From NCBI GenBank assembly GCA_023249105.1, contig JAHFDG010000010.1, positions 1-64,000 on the forward strand: DNA of 64,000 nt, read 5' to 3'. Numbering within the stretch: the first letter of the stretch is position 1; each line of letters starts with the position of its first letter. This stretch comes from Candidatus Methanoperedens sp. (GTDB lineage: Archaea > Halobacteriota > Methanosarcinia > Methanosarcinales > Methanoperedenaceae). The notes beneath the pieces were generated by a model. That model was given only the letters and a program-made list of their open reading frames with translations, did not search any database and had not been told where the DNA came from. Of the stretch, positions 1 through 8,762 are shown piece after piece. The position numbers and the translations under genes are program-made.

Positions 1-105
1 ATAATATGGCAAAAAGTTAAGATCTAATGTTAATTTTTTGTTACTGTCAAATTGATTTTCCTGCCAAAAAAGTAGACATACTCGATAAATAGGATTTTTT
101 AACTG

Positions 106-189
106 TCAAAGTAGGGCTGTGTATGTGGTTGCGCCCGACACAGGCAGTAATGCCAACACCAACATTATCATAATTGCCTTAAAGTTCAT
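106..189 (-). pseudogene. orphan signal-peptide remnant (27 codons)
   Basis: A 27-codon frame reads MNFKAIMIMLVLALLPVSGA followed by seven residues and a stop. It has the shape of a Sec signal peptide: a short basic start, a hydrophobic core and a small-residue cleavage region. Nothing that could be a mature domain follows. It is probably the 5' stub of a lost secreted protein, though a very small membrane peptide is possible. Confidence 0.25.
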
Positions 190-242
190 TTTAACATCCC
201 GCCATTGATACTAAATATAACATACAACTACTTAAAAATTAG

Positions 243-275
243 CGTGTTTAACACGTTTACCGTTTTTAACGTGTT
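243..275. promoter_or_regulatory. operator-like half-site cluster before AbrB-like gene
   Basis: CGTGTT-T-AACACG forms a perfect 13-bp palindrome at 243-255. A third half-site lies at 268-275, so that AACACGTT (250-257) and AACGTGTT (268-275) are perfect reverse complements. The cluster lies just upstream of the small gene at 293 and next to an AT-rich TATA-like stretch. Autoregulation by that gene product is inferred. Confidence 0.4.
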
Positions 276-292
276 ATTTTTAATTAAATGGC

Positions 293-472
293 ATGGAGAA
301 TATTATATCGAAAAAAGCCAAAAAGGTGGTATGTTGGCATGATAATTATGTTGTTTTTGTAACACCCGAAGCTAAACAGCTTGGATGGGATGATAAGACT
401 ATCGTAACGGTTTCTTTAGTTGAAGTAGATGGAAAGAAAAGGATTGTTATAGAAAAAGGAATGCAACTTTAA
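293..472 (+). CDS. small AbrB/SpoVT-like protein, 59 aa
   Basis: The 59-residue frame (MENIISKKAKKV...) contains a stretch, LGWDDKTIVTVSLVEVDGKK, that resembles swapped-hairpin AbrB/MazE-type DNA-binding proteins, in which a short strand-turn-strand unit dimerises. The start ATG at 293 is preferred over the out-of-frame ATG at 288. A palindromic half-site cluster sits directly upstream, as expected for a self-regulating antitoxin or repressor. No toxin partner follows; the next feature is a gene remnant on the other strand. The family call rests on general resemblance only and could be wrong. Confidence 0.5.
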   Translation: MENIISKKAKKVVCWHDNYVVFVTPEAKQLGWDDKTIVTVSLVEVDGKKRIVIEKGMQL

Positions 473-496
473 CACTCTTTTTTTCTCTATAAGAGA

Positions 497-691
497 TTAC
501 TTTTGATTGCAACTTTTCTTTCTTCCTATCAAACACTTCCCCCCCTCCCCGATCATGTCCTCCCGCCCCGCCATCTTCAGCCCTTCATACACCAGCACGT
601 AATTCCTGCTTTCCTTATACTGCAACAAAGCGCGCTGTATCCTTTTCTCCCTCCCTTTCGCCACATTCACTTTTTCCATCGTGAAAGGATT
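497..691 (-). pseudogene. duplicated 3' end of the ygiQ-type radical-SAM gene
   Basis: This stretch encodes a near copy of the last ~64 residues of the radical-SAM protein at 2402-4216, from NPFTMEKV to the C-terminus, with about 52 of 64 residues identical. DNA similarity runs from about 493 to 691 and matches 2400-2600; it stops abruptly upstream and has no start of its own. It lies in the same orientation as the intact gene, 1.7 kb away, with an AAA+ ATPase gene between the two. It is a gene fragment, not a functional gene. Confidence 0.8.
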
Positions 692-744
692 ATAGTCAAA
701 AACCAAACAAACCTACATGAACTGACGTTCATGCATGAAGAATG

Positions 745-942
745 AAAAACAGCAACGCTTAGGCACTACAATTTAAGTTTTTCAGAGGAAATAGAACTAA
801 TCTTTGCGGACTTTGCGCCCTTTGCGGTGGCGAAAATCATACACCGCAAAGCACGCGAAGAACGCAAAGCGTTCATGAGATATATTTCAAATATTAGGTG
901 CTTGATTATAATAACAGACGCTACATTCCTATCATAACCGCA
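745..942. repeat. gene-free stretch with dispersed 'CTTTGCG' repeat
   Basis: No gene is seen here. Around 803-835 the motif CTTTGCG occurs three times in close succession and ends in GGTGG; its reverse-type partner CGCAAAG recurs at 842-872. A closely related triple CTTTGCG unit occurs at 18350-18385 inside another repeat island, so this is a dispersed non-coding repeat. Confidence 0.5.
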
Positions 943-976
943 AAAAATATATAGTTTATTACTAATATGTTAGTAA
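943..976 (+). promoter_or_regulatory. TATA box plus palindromic operator for the AAA+ ATPase gene
   Basis: An AT-rich TATA-like element (AAAATATATAG, about 944-954) is followed by a perfect palindrome TTACTAA-tatg-TTAGTAA at 959-976. The palindrome ends two bases before the ATG at 979. TATA-to-ATG spacing fits a leaderless transcript, and the palindrome lies where an archaeal repressor would block initiation. A very similar site (CACTAA-n4-TTAGTG) precedes the regulator at 54174. Confidence 0.55.
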
Positions 977-978
977 TA

Positions 979-2328
979 ATGACGCATGAACGAAGTATTA
1001 TAGAGAGAAACCCCTGGTGGGCATCGGGAAGCGTGCCTGAAGGGCTTATTGGCATAAAACGCAGAGAATACCTTGGAAAAATAGCAGAGCGTTTAAAAGA
1101 CCGCAAGCTTCTTGCAATTCTGGGTATAAGGAGAAGCGGCAAATCAACGCTTATATATCAATCAATCAAGTATCTTCTTGACAATGGTACTGACCCCAAA
1201 AACATATTTTACATAAATGCAGACGACTTCGAGAAGCCGGGAAGAGCGAACCTTGAAGAAGCGCTTGATTTCTGCCAGCAGAATAACATGGTCTCCCTGA
1301 AAGATAAAAAGCTCTATGTGTTCATTGACGAAATCCAGAATATCAGGGGATGGCAGCAGCTATTAAAAAAATACTATGACCTCAAGTACGCTTCAAAATT
1401 CATTGTTTCAGGCTCATCTTCCAGCCTCATTTATAAGAACTCATCAGAGAGCCTTGCAGGAAGAATAAGCTTTATTGATGTTTTCCCGCTTACATTCAGG
1501 GAGTTCTTGCAGTTCAACAGCATAGAGATGCCGGAGGCTGCGCTACATTTTCAATCCCTGAAAAAAATTTATTTCGACCTTTCCCCGAAAGTCAATGAGA
1601 TAGCAGGTTTCCTGTCGCAGTATCTGAACGTGGGAGGATTCCCGGAATGGTTCGATGTAAAAAATGAGGAAGTATGGTTCAAAATACTGGCAGAGGAGTA
1701 TACAAGCCTGCTTATCTACAGGGATATTGTAAGAGTTTTCAGCATTCGCGACCCTCTGCTGCTTGAATCCGTATTCAGGTTTGTAGCCGCTCATTCAGGT
1801 GAGAGGTTCAGTTACCTTGGAATAGCAAAACAAAACGATGGGGACAAGGAGACCTCAAAACAATATATTTTCCATCTCGCCCGTTCGCATCTCATCAATC
1901 TATCAGATTATTACACAAAAAGCAAAAAGGCTTCAGAGAGAAAGGAAAAAAAGGTATATTTTTGCGATACCGGACTTAAGAATTCCATAGGCGGACGCCA
2001 GGACATCGGCTTTGATGCTGAGACATCGGTATTTCTGCATTGCCTCAAGCATGTTTCCGGTCACCCTATGGGAAAGATATTTTACTGGCTTGATAAAAAA
2101 AAGAACGAAACGGATATTATTATGAGTTACAGGTCTGAATTAATTGCCGTTGAAGTAAAATACAGGTCTTCTATCGAGGATACGGATTTGAAAGGCATTC
2201 TGAATTTTTGCAAAAATTTTGGCGTTAAAAATGCGTATGTTGTGACAAAAATGCTCATGGAAGAAAGGGAAATTGAAGGTATCAGGTTTTCATTTATTCC
2301 ATTATGGTTATTCTTGCTTGTATTTTGA
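979..2328 (+). CDS. AAA+ ATPase with C-terminal DUF4143-type domain
   Basis: This 449-residue P-loop ATPase belongs to the large archaeal/bacterial 'ATPase + DUF4143' group, whose role is unsettled and often linked to mobile islands. Walker A is GIRRSGKST (about residues 50-58) and Walker B is LYVFIDEIQ. A sensor-like segment FIVSGSSSSL and the usual AGR motif follow. The C-terminal part has a nuclease-like core ending ELIAVEVKYR, which resembles a PD-(D/E)xK fold. I start at the ATG at 979 rather than 967, because the palindromic operator and TATA spacing favour it. The gene sits alone between a ygiQ remnant and the intact ygiQ gene, so it is probably acquired cargo. Confidence 0.8.
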   Translation: MTHERSIIERNPWWASGSVPEGLIGIKRREYLGKIAERLKDRKLLAILGIRRSGKSTLIYQSIKYLLDNGTDPKNIFYINADDFEKPGRANLEEALDFCQQNNMVSLKDKKLYVFIDEIQNIRGWQQLLKKYYDLKYASKFIVSGSSSSLIYKNSSESLAGRISFIDVFPLTFREFLQFNSIEMPEAALHFQSLKKIYFDLSPKVNEIAGFLSQYLNVGGFPEWFDVKNEEVWFKILAEEYTSLLIYRDIVRVFSIRDPLLLESVFRFVAAHSGERFSYLGIAKQNDGDKETSKQYIFHLARSHLINLSDYYTKSKKASERKEKKVYFCDTGLKNSIGGRQDIGFDAETSVFLHCLKHVSGHPMGKIFYWLDKKKNETDIIMSYRSELIAVEVKYRSSIEDTDLKGILNFCKNFGVKNAYVVTKMLMEEREIEGIRFSFIPLWLFLLVF

Positions 2329-2401
2329 AGTCAGGCTTGTCTTAGTTTTTATTGGATGTAGATAGTACTCGTTCTATTTTGTCCCACATCTGTATCAGCA
2401 G

Positions 2402-4216
2402 TTACTTTTGATGGAACCTTTTCCTTCTCCCTATCAAACACTTCCGCCCCTCCCCAATCAGTTCATCCCGCCCCGCCATCTTTAGCCCTTCATACACAAA
2501 CTCGTAATTCCTGCCTTCCTTATACTGCAAAAGCGCGCGCTGTATCCTTTTTTCCCTTCCTTTTGCAACATAAACTTTTTCCATCGTGAAAGGATTAATA
2601 CCAGTATAATACATGCACGTAGAAGCAGTCATCGGCGTGGGAGTGAAATCCTGCACCTGCTCGGTATAGAGATTGTTGTCACGTATGTACTCTGCAAGCT
2701 CAACCATATCCTCCACTGTGCAGCCGGGGTGCCCGGACATAAAATAAGGGAGAAGATATTGCTTTTTACCAAGTTCCTTATTCAGATTTTCAAATTTCTT
2801 CTTGAATTCCTCGAATACTTCCTTAGATGGCTTGTGCATGATATCCGTGACATGCTGCGTTACGTGCTCAGGTGCCACTTTGAGATGCCCGCTGACATGG
2901 TGCTCGCAAAGCTCCGGAAGATAACCGGACGAATCCGCCAGCACGAGGTCATAACGAATACCTGAGCCGATGAACACTTTTTTAACGCCAGGAATCTCAC
3001 GAAGGCGCCGCAGGAGTTCAACCTGTTTTTCATGACTTGCATCAAGGCTTTTGCATAAAGGATAAATGCATATTTTATCTGCGCATGCGCCCTGCGTATC
3101 CCAGCGCGCGCAATGCAGTGAATACATGTTAGCTGTCGGCCCGCCCACGTCCTGCACGATGCCCTTGAAATCAGGCATCTTTGTCATTCTTTTTACCTCG
3201 CGCACAATAGATTCGATACTTCGGCTCTGCACGATTCTTCCCTGATGATGCGTCAGGGCGCAAAAAGAGCACGCTGCGAAGCATCCGCGGTGGCTTACTA
3301 TCGAAAACTTAACAGGAGCGAGCGCAGGTATGGGTTTTTTATAAGATGGGTGGGCTTTTCTTGCGAAAGGGAGTTCATACACATGATCAAGTTCTGCTGT
3401 GGTTAAAGGCATGGCAGGCTTATTCTGGATAATTACGGTTTTCGGGTGCGCCTGCGCTACAGATCTTCCCTGTACCGGGTCTTGTTCCTGATAATGGAGT
3501 TTGAATGCTTCGGCGTAAAGCTTTTTGTCATTCGAGACATCGCTAAAAGACGGTATCTCCACGTAACCCTCATGCCCTATCGAGCGCCATTTGTTTATTT
3601 CCATTTTAATGGTTGTGCCCGCGATATCGGTAATATCAGTTATACTCTCGCCTTTTGAAAAACGGTTAGCAATCTCCACCACCTGCCTTTCGCCCATCCC
3701 GAACACCAGCATATCCGTCGGCGCATCCGCAAGAATGGACTGGCGCACCGAATCCTGCCAGTAATCATAATGCGCAAACCGCCGCAGGCTTGCCTCGATG
3801 CCTCCAAGCACTATCGGGGTTCCGGGAAATATCGAATGAATTTTGTCCGAATAGACAATCGCAGCGCGGTTGGGCCGGAGCCATCCTTTTCCGGCTGGTG
3901 AATAAACATCATCGCTTCGAACTTTCAGGTTGGGGGTGTAATTATTCACCATGGAGTCCACGTTGCCTGATGTGACCCCAAAGAACAGGCGCGGTTTCCC
4001 GAGCTTCTTAAAATCAGTATCGCTCTTCCAGTCTGGCTGGGCTATGATACCCACGGTGTAACCTGCATCCCAGAGCACTCGCCCGATTATTGCGGCGCCG
4101 AATGAGGGGTGGTCAACGTAGGCGTCGCCTGTTACTAGGATTATGTCGAATTCCTTGATTCCAAGCTCTGCCGCTTCACGCATGGACATGGGAAGGAAAG
4201 GGGGTTGGTGCTTCAT
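2402..4216 (-). CDS. ygiQ: YgiQ-family (UPF0313) radical SAM protein
   Basis: The 604-residue product has the family's N-terminal signature PPFLPMSMREAAELG...VTGDAYVDHPSFG and the radical-SAM cluster motif CxxxCxxC (CFAACSFC) near residue 320, which binds a 4Fe-4S cluster and S-adenosylmethionine. The reaction is unknown for the family. It is the last gene of the hemL-hemC-cobA-hemD cluster. I place the start at the ATG at 4216; a TTG at 4249 would overlap the hemD stop and lacks support. Its last ~64 codons are duplicated at 497-691. Confidence 0.9.
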   Translation of the reverse strand: MKHQPPFLPMSMREAAELGIKEFDIILVTGDAYVDHPSFGAAIIGRVLWDAGYTVGIIAQPDWKSDTDFKKLGKPRLFFGVTSGNVDSMVNNYTPNLKVRSDDVYSPAGKGWLRPNRAAIVYSDKIHSIFPGTPIVLGGIEASLRRFAHYDYWQDSVRQSILADAPTDMLVFGMGERQVVEIANRFSKGESITDITDIAGTTIKMEINKWRSIGHEGYVEIPSFSDVSNDKKLYAEAFKLHYQEQDPVQGRSVAQAHPKTVIIQNKPAMPLTTAELDHVYELPFARKAHPSYKKPIPALAPVKFSIVSHRGCFAACSFCALTHHQGRIVQSRSIESIVREVKRMTKMPDFKGIVQDVGGPTANMYSLHCARWDTQGACADKICIYPLCKSLDASHEKQVELLRRLREIPGVKKVFIGSGIRYDLVLADSSGYLPELCEHHVSGHLKVAPEHVTQHVTDIMHKPSKEVFEEFKKKFENLNKELGKKQYLLPYFMSGHPGCTVEDMVELAEYIRDNNLYTEQVQDFTPTPMTASTCMYYTGINPFTMEKVYVAKGREKRIQRALLQYKEGRNYEFVYEGLKMAGRDELIGEGRKCLIGRRKRFHQK

Positions 4217-4242
4217 GGTTATGTTTAATTTACATTCTGGAT

Positions 4243-5013
4243 TTAACAATCATGTATTTTACATTCCAGAAGCAGTTCCTCAAACGTATAGTGTTTCGGT
4301 ATTACTTTTACTTCTATCCCGAACCCTGACAAAGTATCAGCGGTGGGCTTTCCGATTGCAGCAACTGTCTTTTCATTCATCATCCTTACAAGCTCATCCT
4401 TCACTCCCATTTCATCCGCAAGCGCCATCAAATTCCTTGCCATCATCGAACTTGTGAACGCGAATATGTCAATTTCCCCGGCAAGCGCCCGCTCTATAAG
4501 CTTTTTGTGCCTTTCATCTTTCGGGCTTATTAACTGGTACACCTGCGTTTCATGAACAACCGCGCCTTTTTTCAGTAGCCCATCGACAAGTTCAGGCGCG
4601 CCGTGGCTGCTCCGGGCAATCTCGATTACAGCTCCCTCAATCCCGCTCATTTGCTCAACAAGCCCGTGCGAACTGAACGATTCAGGCACAATACTCACCT
4701 GTATCCCGTTTTTTTGAAGGGCTATTCTGGTCTTCGGGCCGATTGCCACCACCTGCGTTTTATTGAGCTGTTCAATAAACTCTTCCGGTTCATCCAGTTT
4801 TAAAAGCGTGAACTCGACGCCATTTGCACTTGTGAATATCACGTAATCCACCTTCCCCCCCATGACCCTCTCCACAAACCCCTTAAAATTGGCATCTGTC
4901 TTATCCACCACATCAATCATGGGCGCTGTAATCGTATCGAATCCCATTGATTTTGCGAGTTTGACCGATCCGGCCAGATACCCGGAAGGTCTCATAATGG
5001 CAATTACTTTCAT
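4243..5013 (-). CDS. hemD: uroporphyrinogen-III synthase
   Basis: The enzyme closes hydroxymethylbilane to uroporphyrinogen III while inverting ring D. The 256-residue protein shows the two-lobed HemD pattern: FTSANGVE and VAIGPKTRIALQKNGI in the first half, FTSSMMARN and AAIGKPTADTLSGFGI in the second. It lies 12 bases after cobA in the tetrapyrrole operon and is followed by the radical-SAM gene. Its product is the branch point to sirohaem, haem, cobalamin and coenzyme F430. Sequence conservation in HemD is low, but the context makes the call firm. Confidence 0.93.
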   Translation of the reverse strand: MKVIAIMRPSGYLAGSVKLAKSMGFDTITAPMIDVVDKTDANFKGFVERVMGGKVDYVIFTSANGVEFTLLKLDEPEEFIEQLNKTQVVAIGPKTRIALQKNGIQVSIVPESFSSHGLVEQMSGIEGAVIEIARSSHGAPELVDGLLKKGAVVHETQVYQLISPKDERHKKLIERALAGEIDIFAFTSSMMARNLMALADEMGVKDELVRMMNEKTVAAIGKPTADTLSGFGIEVKVIPKHYTFEELLLECKIHDC

Positions 5014-5025
5014 AGCTGTCTTTTT

Positions 5026-5763
5026 TTAACGGCCCAATTCATGGTGGAGTTTTACCACATCGCCTATAACGGTTATAGCCGGCGCCTTTACTTTTCGCTG
5101 TTTGCACAGTCCCACTATATCCGCCAGCGTCCCGATTGTGACGCGCTGGTCGGGCCGCGTTCCTCTTTCGATGACCGCCACAGGCGTATCGATGGATTTC
5201 CCGTGTTTTACCAGTTCTTTCACATTGCGCGGAAGCATGCTGACGCCCATAAGGATAACAAGCGTCCCTTTAAACCGCGCCAGCAGTTCCCAGTCAAGGG
5301 CCGTGTCTTCTTTTTCAGGGTCTTCATGCCCTGTGATAAAAGTGACCATAGAAGCGTAATCGCGATGCGTGATAGGAATTCCCGCATAAGCAGGAACTGC
5401 AATCGCCGAGGTGATACCAGGTACGACTTCAACCTCAATACCCTCTTTTGCAAGTGTCTGGGCTTCCTCGCCTCCGCGCCCGAAAAGATAGGGGTCTCCG
5501 CCCTTCAGGCGCACTACGATTTTTCCTTCCTTTGCGCGCTTGACCAGCAATTCATTTATCTGCCACTGCGAAAGCTTGTGGTCACCCGCATATTTCCCGA
5601 CATCGATTTTTTCCGCGGATTCCGGCAGCATTTTAAGTATCGCCTCTCCCGGAAGCTGGTCGTAAAGGATAACCTCTGCGCTCTCTATAAGCCTTTTTGC
5701 CTTTATTGTCAAAAGCTCGGGGTCACCAGGACCTGAGCCCACAAGATAAACTTTGCCAGTCAT
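5026..5763 (-). CDS. cobA: uroporphyrinogen-III C-methyltransferase (SUMT)
   Basis: SUMT methylates uroporphyrinogen III at C2 and C7 with S-adenosylmethionine to give precorrin-2. The 245-residue single-domain protein has the tetrapyrrole-methylase signatures [12 protein letters not shown] at the N-terminus, VVRLKGGDPYLFGRGGEE near residue 85 and GITSAIAVPAYAGIPITHR. It is not fused to HemD or to a precorrin-2 dehydrogenase, and no dehydrogenase gene is seen nearby. The start overlaps the 3' end of hemC by 41 bases, so translation of the two is probably coupled. Confidence 0.95.
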   Translation of the reverse strand: MTGKVYLVGSGPGDPELLTIKAKRLIESAEVILYDQLPGEAILKMLPESAEKIDVGKYAGDHKLSQWQINELLVKRAKEGKIVVRLKGGDPYLFGRGGEEAQTLAKEGIEVEVVPGITSAIAVPAYAGIPITHRDYASMVTFITGHEDPEKEDTALDWELLARFKGTLVILMGVSMLPRNVKELVKHGKSIDTPVAVIERGTRPDQRVTIGTLADIVGLCKQRKVKAPAITVIGDVVKLHHELGR

Positions 5764-6706
5764 GTTTTCCTCTTTTTGCCGCGAACATTTTCACCGCTTC
5801 TTCAACGAGTTCTCCTCCACCTTTTCGTTTCAACTCGTTCCCGATGCTCTCAGCTTTCTGCTCATATTCGGCAGGGTTTATATATTCATCTATTTTTACG
5901 CAGCATTTTCCATCTACCGAGAGAACCTCACAGCGGACGTGAATCTTATCGCCTTCAGTTTGTGCAAAAGCCCCTATCGGCACAAGACAGCCGCCGCCAA
6001 GAATGCCGATAATAATGCGCTCGACCCTTGTTTCGATGCGTGTTTTTTCATCATCCAGCGCTTTTGCCGCGCGCTCTGCTTCCGAACCTTTTTTCGTGAC
6101 TATGACTATTGTTCCCTGGTTTGCAGACGGGACAAAATCATCGGGATTCAGCCGTTCGCCCGGAATATCCCATTTCATACGTTCAAGCCCGGCTTCTGCA
6201 AGGAATATGCCGTCGTACTGCCCTTCCTTTAGCTTGCGAAGGCGCGTATCGATATTTCCCCGCAGTTCTTTTATAATAAGGTCATTGCGGAATCGCATAA
6301 GCTGTGCGCGGCGCCGAAGGCTCGTTGTTCCTATAATTGCGCCTTCTGGCAGGTCTTTTAATTTTATCCCCTCGCGCGTTAGCAGGAAATCATACGGTGA
6401 GTCGCGCTTCATCACGGCCGCAATCGTAAGTTCGGGAGGGCGTTCAGTGGGAACGTCTTTCATGCTGTGCACCGCGATATCGATATTACCTGTCAGCATC
6501 GAATCGTCTATCTCACGCACGAAAACCCCGAATCCCTGCACTTCATGAAGCGGCCTGTCCGTGAAGGTATCGCCGCATGTCTTTATGATTTTTATTTCAG
6601 TTTTAACGCCGTTTTTTAAAAGAAGTCCTGAAACGAGATTTGCCTGGGCAAGCGCGAGTTTGCTGCCCCTCGTTCCTATCCGAAGCGGGGTTCCGGCAAG
6701 CTTCAT
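5723..6706 (-). CDS. hemC: hydroxymethylbilane synthase
   Basis: HemC polymerises four porphobilinogens into hydroxymethylbilane. The 327-residue protein has the N-terminal [15 protein letters not shown] signature, the substrate-binding [10 protein letters not shown] segment and the dipyrromethane-cofactor cysteine in [11 protein letters not shown]. The start overlaps the hemL stop in an ATGA-type junction, and the 3' end runs into cobA. The C-terminal extension beyond the usual length is the part that overlaps cobA. It acts in the cytoplasm with HemL, HemD and CobA; hemB, for the intervening step, is not in the window. Confidence 0.95.
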   Translation of the reverse strand: MKLAGTPLRIGTRGSKLALAQANLVSGLLLKNGVKTEIKIIKTCGDTFTDRPLHEVQGFGVFVREIDDSMLTGNIDIAVHSMKDVPTERPPELTIAAVMKRDSPYDFLLTREGIKLKDLPEGAIIGTTSLRRRAQLMRFRNDLIIKELRGNIDTRLRKLKEGQYDGIFLAEAGLERMKWDIPGERLNPDDFVPSANQGTIVIVTKKGSEAERAAKALDDEKTRIETRVERIIIGILGGGCLVPIGAFAQTEGDKIHVRCEVLSVDGKCCVKIDEYINPAEYEQKAESIGNELKRKGGGELVEEAVKMFAAKRGKHDWQSLSCGLRSW

Positions 6707-7968
6707 TTCAAATTCCTTCGATAAGCCTCTATGGTCTTATCTATATCATCCTGTGAATGGGCAAGCGATAAGAAGTTGGTCTCGTATTGCGACGGCGGCA
6801 GGAAGATACCGTCAGCGAGCATTTTCTTAAAAAACACATTGAACTTTTCTTTATCGCATTTTAACGCATCCTGGTAATTGTACGGCATATCGCCGAAGAA
6901 CACCTTGAACATGCTCCCGACGCCGCTTACGCTGTAATAAAGACCGAGGTCGCTTATTACATCAGATAACCTGGCGCGCATTGAATCCCCGGCTTTGTTC
7001 ACTTTCTCGTGCACTTTTTCATTCCGCAGGGTTTTGATTACCGCAAGCCCGGCAGTCATGGATACCGGGCTGCCGTTGAAAGTGCCAGCCTGGTACACTG
7101 CTCCTGCGGGTGAGATATTTTCCATTATTTCGCGCTTCCCTCCTATCACGCCGATGTGAAAGCCGCCGCCGAGTATTTTCCCAAGCGTGGTCATGTCTGG
7201 CGTAACCCCGTAATATTCCTGCGCGCCGCCCATTGCAAGCCGGAAGCCTGTGATGACCTCATCGAAAATCAGCACCACATCATTCTCACGCGTCACGGCG
7301 CGGACTTCTTTTAAGTAGCCTTCTTTCGGAAGTATCGGCCCGATATTGCCAAGCACAGGCTCTATGATAACCGCGGCCACATCGTCTTTATATGCTTCTA
7401 TTGCAGCGGTCATTGCCTCGATATCATTATACGGAACCTGGAGCGTGTTTTTCGTAAAATCCTTCGGGACACCGGCAGAATCAGGCGTGCCAAGCGTGGT
7501 TGCGCCCGAACCTGCTTTTACAAGCGCGGCTTCATGTGCGCCATGGAATCCGCCTTCGATTTTGATGAATTTGTTCTTTCCCGTGAAACCTCTTGCAGCC
7601 CGCAGAGCCCCCATTGTGGCTTCTGTCCCGGTTGAAACAAAGCGAACCATACCTATGCTCGGGTATAGTTTGATTATCTCTTTTGCAAGCGTTACCTCAA
7701 GTTCGGTTGGCGTGCCGTAAAGCCAGCCGTCCGAGAGCTGTTTTATCACAGCTTCTTTGATGGCTGGATGGTTATGTCCCAGAAGCAGCGGGCCGTATCC
7801 CATGACGTAGTCGATGTAAACGTTCCCGTCGATATCTGTTATTTTCGAGCCGTTTGCGCGTTTTGTGTAAAATGGATATGGTTTTATGGCGCGGACAGGG
7901 CTGCTCACGCCTCCGGGGAGGACTTTTTTTGCTTCCTCGAATAATTTTTTTGATTTCTCGGTACTCAT
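6703..7968 (-). CDS. hemL: glutamate-1-semialdehyde 2,1-aminomutase
   Basis: HemL converts glutamate-1-semialdehyde to 5-aminolevulinate, the second step of the C5 pathway. The 421-residue PLP enzyme shows the class-III aminotransferase pattern: the N-terminal [10 protein letters not shown] segment typical of Hem[10 protein letters not shown], and the PLP lysine in [10 protein letters not shown]. It is the first gene of the cluster, transcribed away from tRNA-Asp. The glutamyl-tRNA reductase (hemA) and porphobilinogen synthase (hemB) that usually accompany it are not present between hemL and the tRNA. Confidence 0.95.
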   Translation of the reverse strand: MSTEKSKKLFEEAKKVLPGGVSSPVRAIKPYPFYTKRANGSKITDIDGNVYIDYVMGYGPLLLGHNHPAIKEAVIKQLSDGWLYGTPTELEVTLAKEIIKLYPSIGMVRFVSTGTEATMGALRAARGFTGKNKFIKIEGGFHGAHEAALVKAGSGATTLGTPDSAGVPKDFTKNTLQVPYNDIEAMTAAIEAYKDDVAAVIIEPVLGNIGPILPKEGYLKEVRAVTRENDVVLIFDEVITGFRLAMGGAQEYYGVTPDMTTLGKILGGGFHIGVIGGKREIMENISPAGAVYQAGTFNGSPVSMTAGLAVIKTLRNEKVHEKVNKAGDSMRARLSDVISDLGLYYSVSGVGSMFKVFFGDMPYNYQDALKCDKEKFNVFFKKMLADGIFLPPSQYETNFLSLAHSQDDIDKTIEAYRRNLK

Positions 7969-8030
7969 GGGTTACTGAAATTAGGGGATGAAGTAATATA
8001 ATTTGTGATTTTCACTTAAAAAATAAAAAA

Positions 8031-8103
8031 CGTCCGGACCGGGATTTGAACCCGGGTCGGAGACTCGACAGGCCTCCATGATAGGCCGCTACACTATCCG
8101 GAC
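8031..8103 (-). tRNA. tRNA-Asp (anticodon GTC)
   Basis: The minus strand folds as a complete tRNA. The acceptor stem is GTCCGGA/TCCGGAC, the T arm is CCGGG-TTCAAAT-CCCGG, and the anticodon stem GAGGC/GTCTC (one G-U pair) holds loop CTGTCGA, giving anticodon GTC. The discriminator base is G and no CCA is encoded. It lies upstream of hemL on the same strand. Confidence 0.95.
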
Positions 8104-8241
8104 TTTTGGGGATTCGCATAAAGGGTTTTGTTGCATTTAAGCCTTTTGTTAAGGTGTTGATGAATATTTGGTTTTTGCCTTTCTAAAAAACTTTGAAGAA
8201 ATGTACATTGTGAGTAGTATAGTTATTTATATGGCATCATA

Positions 8242-8259
8242 GCATATATAAATATATGC
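8242..8259. promoter_or_regulatory. palindrome across the start codon of the 8256 gene
   Basis: GCATATAT-AA-ATATATGC is a perfect 18-bp palindrome that contains the ATG at 8256. A TATA-like TTATTTATAT lies about 25-30 bases upstream (8223-8232). A repressor bound here would cover the transcription and translation start, which suggests autoregulation of the small gene. Confidence 0.45.
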
Positions 8260-8591
8260 CCCTTTCAAAGGATGAAATCAAAAAGGGAATAAAAGCATCA
8301 GACAGAGGGTCTCTGGAATATAAGATATTAGAATTTTTAGAGAAAGCAAAAAATACGGAAACACCGGCATATTCTTTAACTGATATCATTAAAGCCTTCG
8401 ATACAAAACCCGGAGGAGATATTATTGAGACATTCCTTTCTTCGGTTGCTTTTTCAAGCGCAATCAGTGAGCTAAAGAGCAAGAATAAGATTGTAGAGCT
8501 TTGTGTCAAGAATGATGCTACGAAATATTATATGGCGAAAAATGAGAGCGGGGTTAAGGCAGGCATGGGTCTTGAAAAATTGGGGCTGTAA
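8256..8591 (+). CDS. small helix-rich protein, possible DNA-binding regulator
   Basis: I do not recognise the 111-residue product as a named family. Its order of predicted elements suggests a winged-helix or related DNA-binding fold: a helix SLEYKILEFLEKA, a second SLTDIIKAF, a third SSVAFSSAISELKSKNKIVEL, then a strand pair ending TKYYMAK. There is no signal peptide or membrane segment. The start codon sits inside a perfect palindrome, which fits a self-repressing regulator. It stands alone between tRNA-Asp and a divergent intergenic stretch. The functional call is inference. Confidence 0.5.
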   Translation: MPLSKDEIKKGIKASDRGSLEYKILEFLEKAKNTETPAYSLTDIIKAFDTKPGGDIIETFLSSVAFSSAISELKSKNKIVELCVKNDATKYYMAKNESGVKAGMGLEKLGL

Positions 8592-8706
8592 GTATTGGTG
8601 GAATTTGGTAAGGGGTTTTATTTTATCCGAACACTCCGCGCTTGTTGCTGTTGGGGGTTCATTGTAGGCAAACCTATAGGCGTAAACTATAATTAAGATA
8701 CAACTA

Positions 8707-8762
8707 ACTTACTACCTAAGCGAGTAAGTCCTGTGGAAAAAGTTATGCACCCTGAGGTGCAT
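8707..8762. repeat. two adjacent stem-loops
   Basis: ACTTACT-n9-AGTAAGT (8707-8729) and ATGCACC-ctga-GGTGCAT (8745-8762) are two perfect 7-bp stems separated by 15 bases, in a 264-base gene-free stretch. They could be a structured RNA, a terminator pair, or the right end of a decayed IS200/IS605-type element. Nothing in the flanks decides between these. Confidence 0.45.

Noticed and set aside
5041-5736. A 231-codon plus-strand frame opposite cobA
   Set aside because: It lies wholly within a well-conserved enzyme gene and has no recognisable domain.
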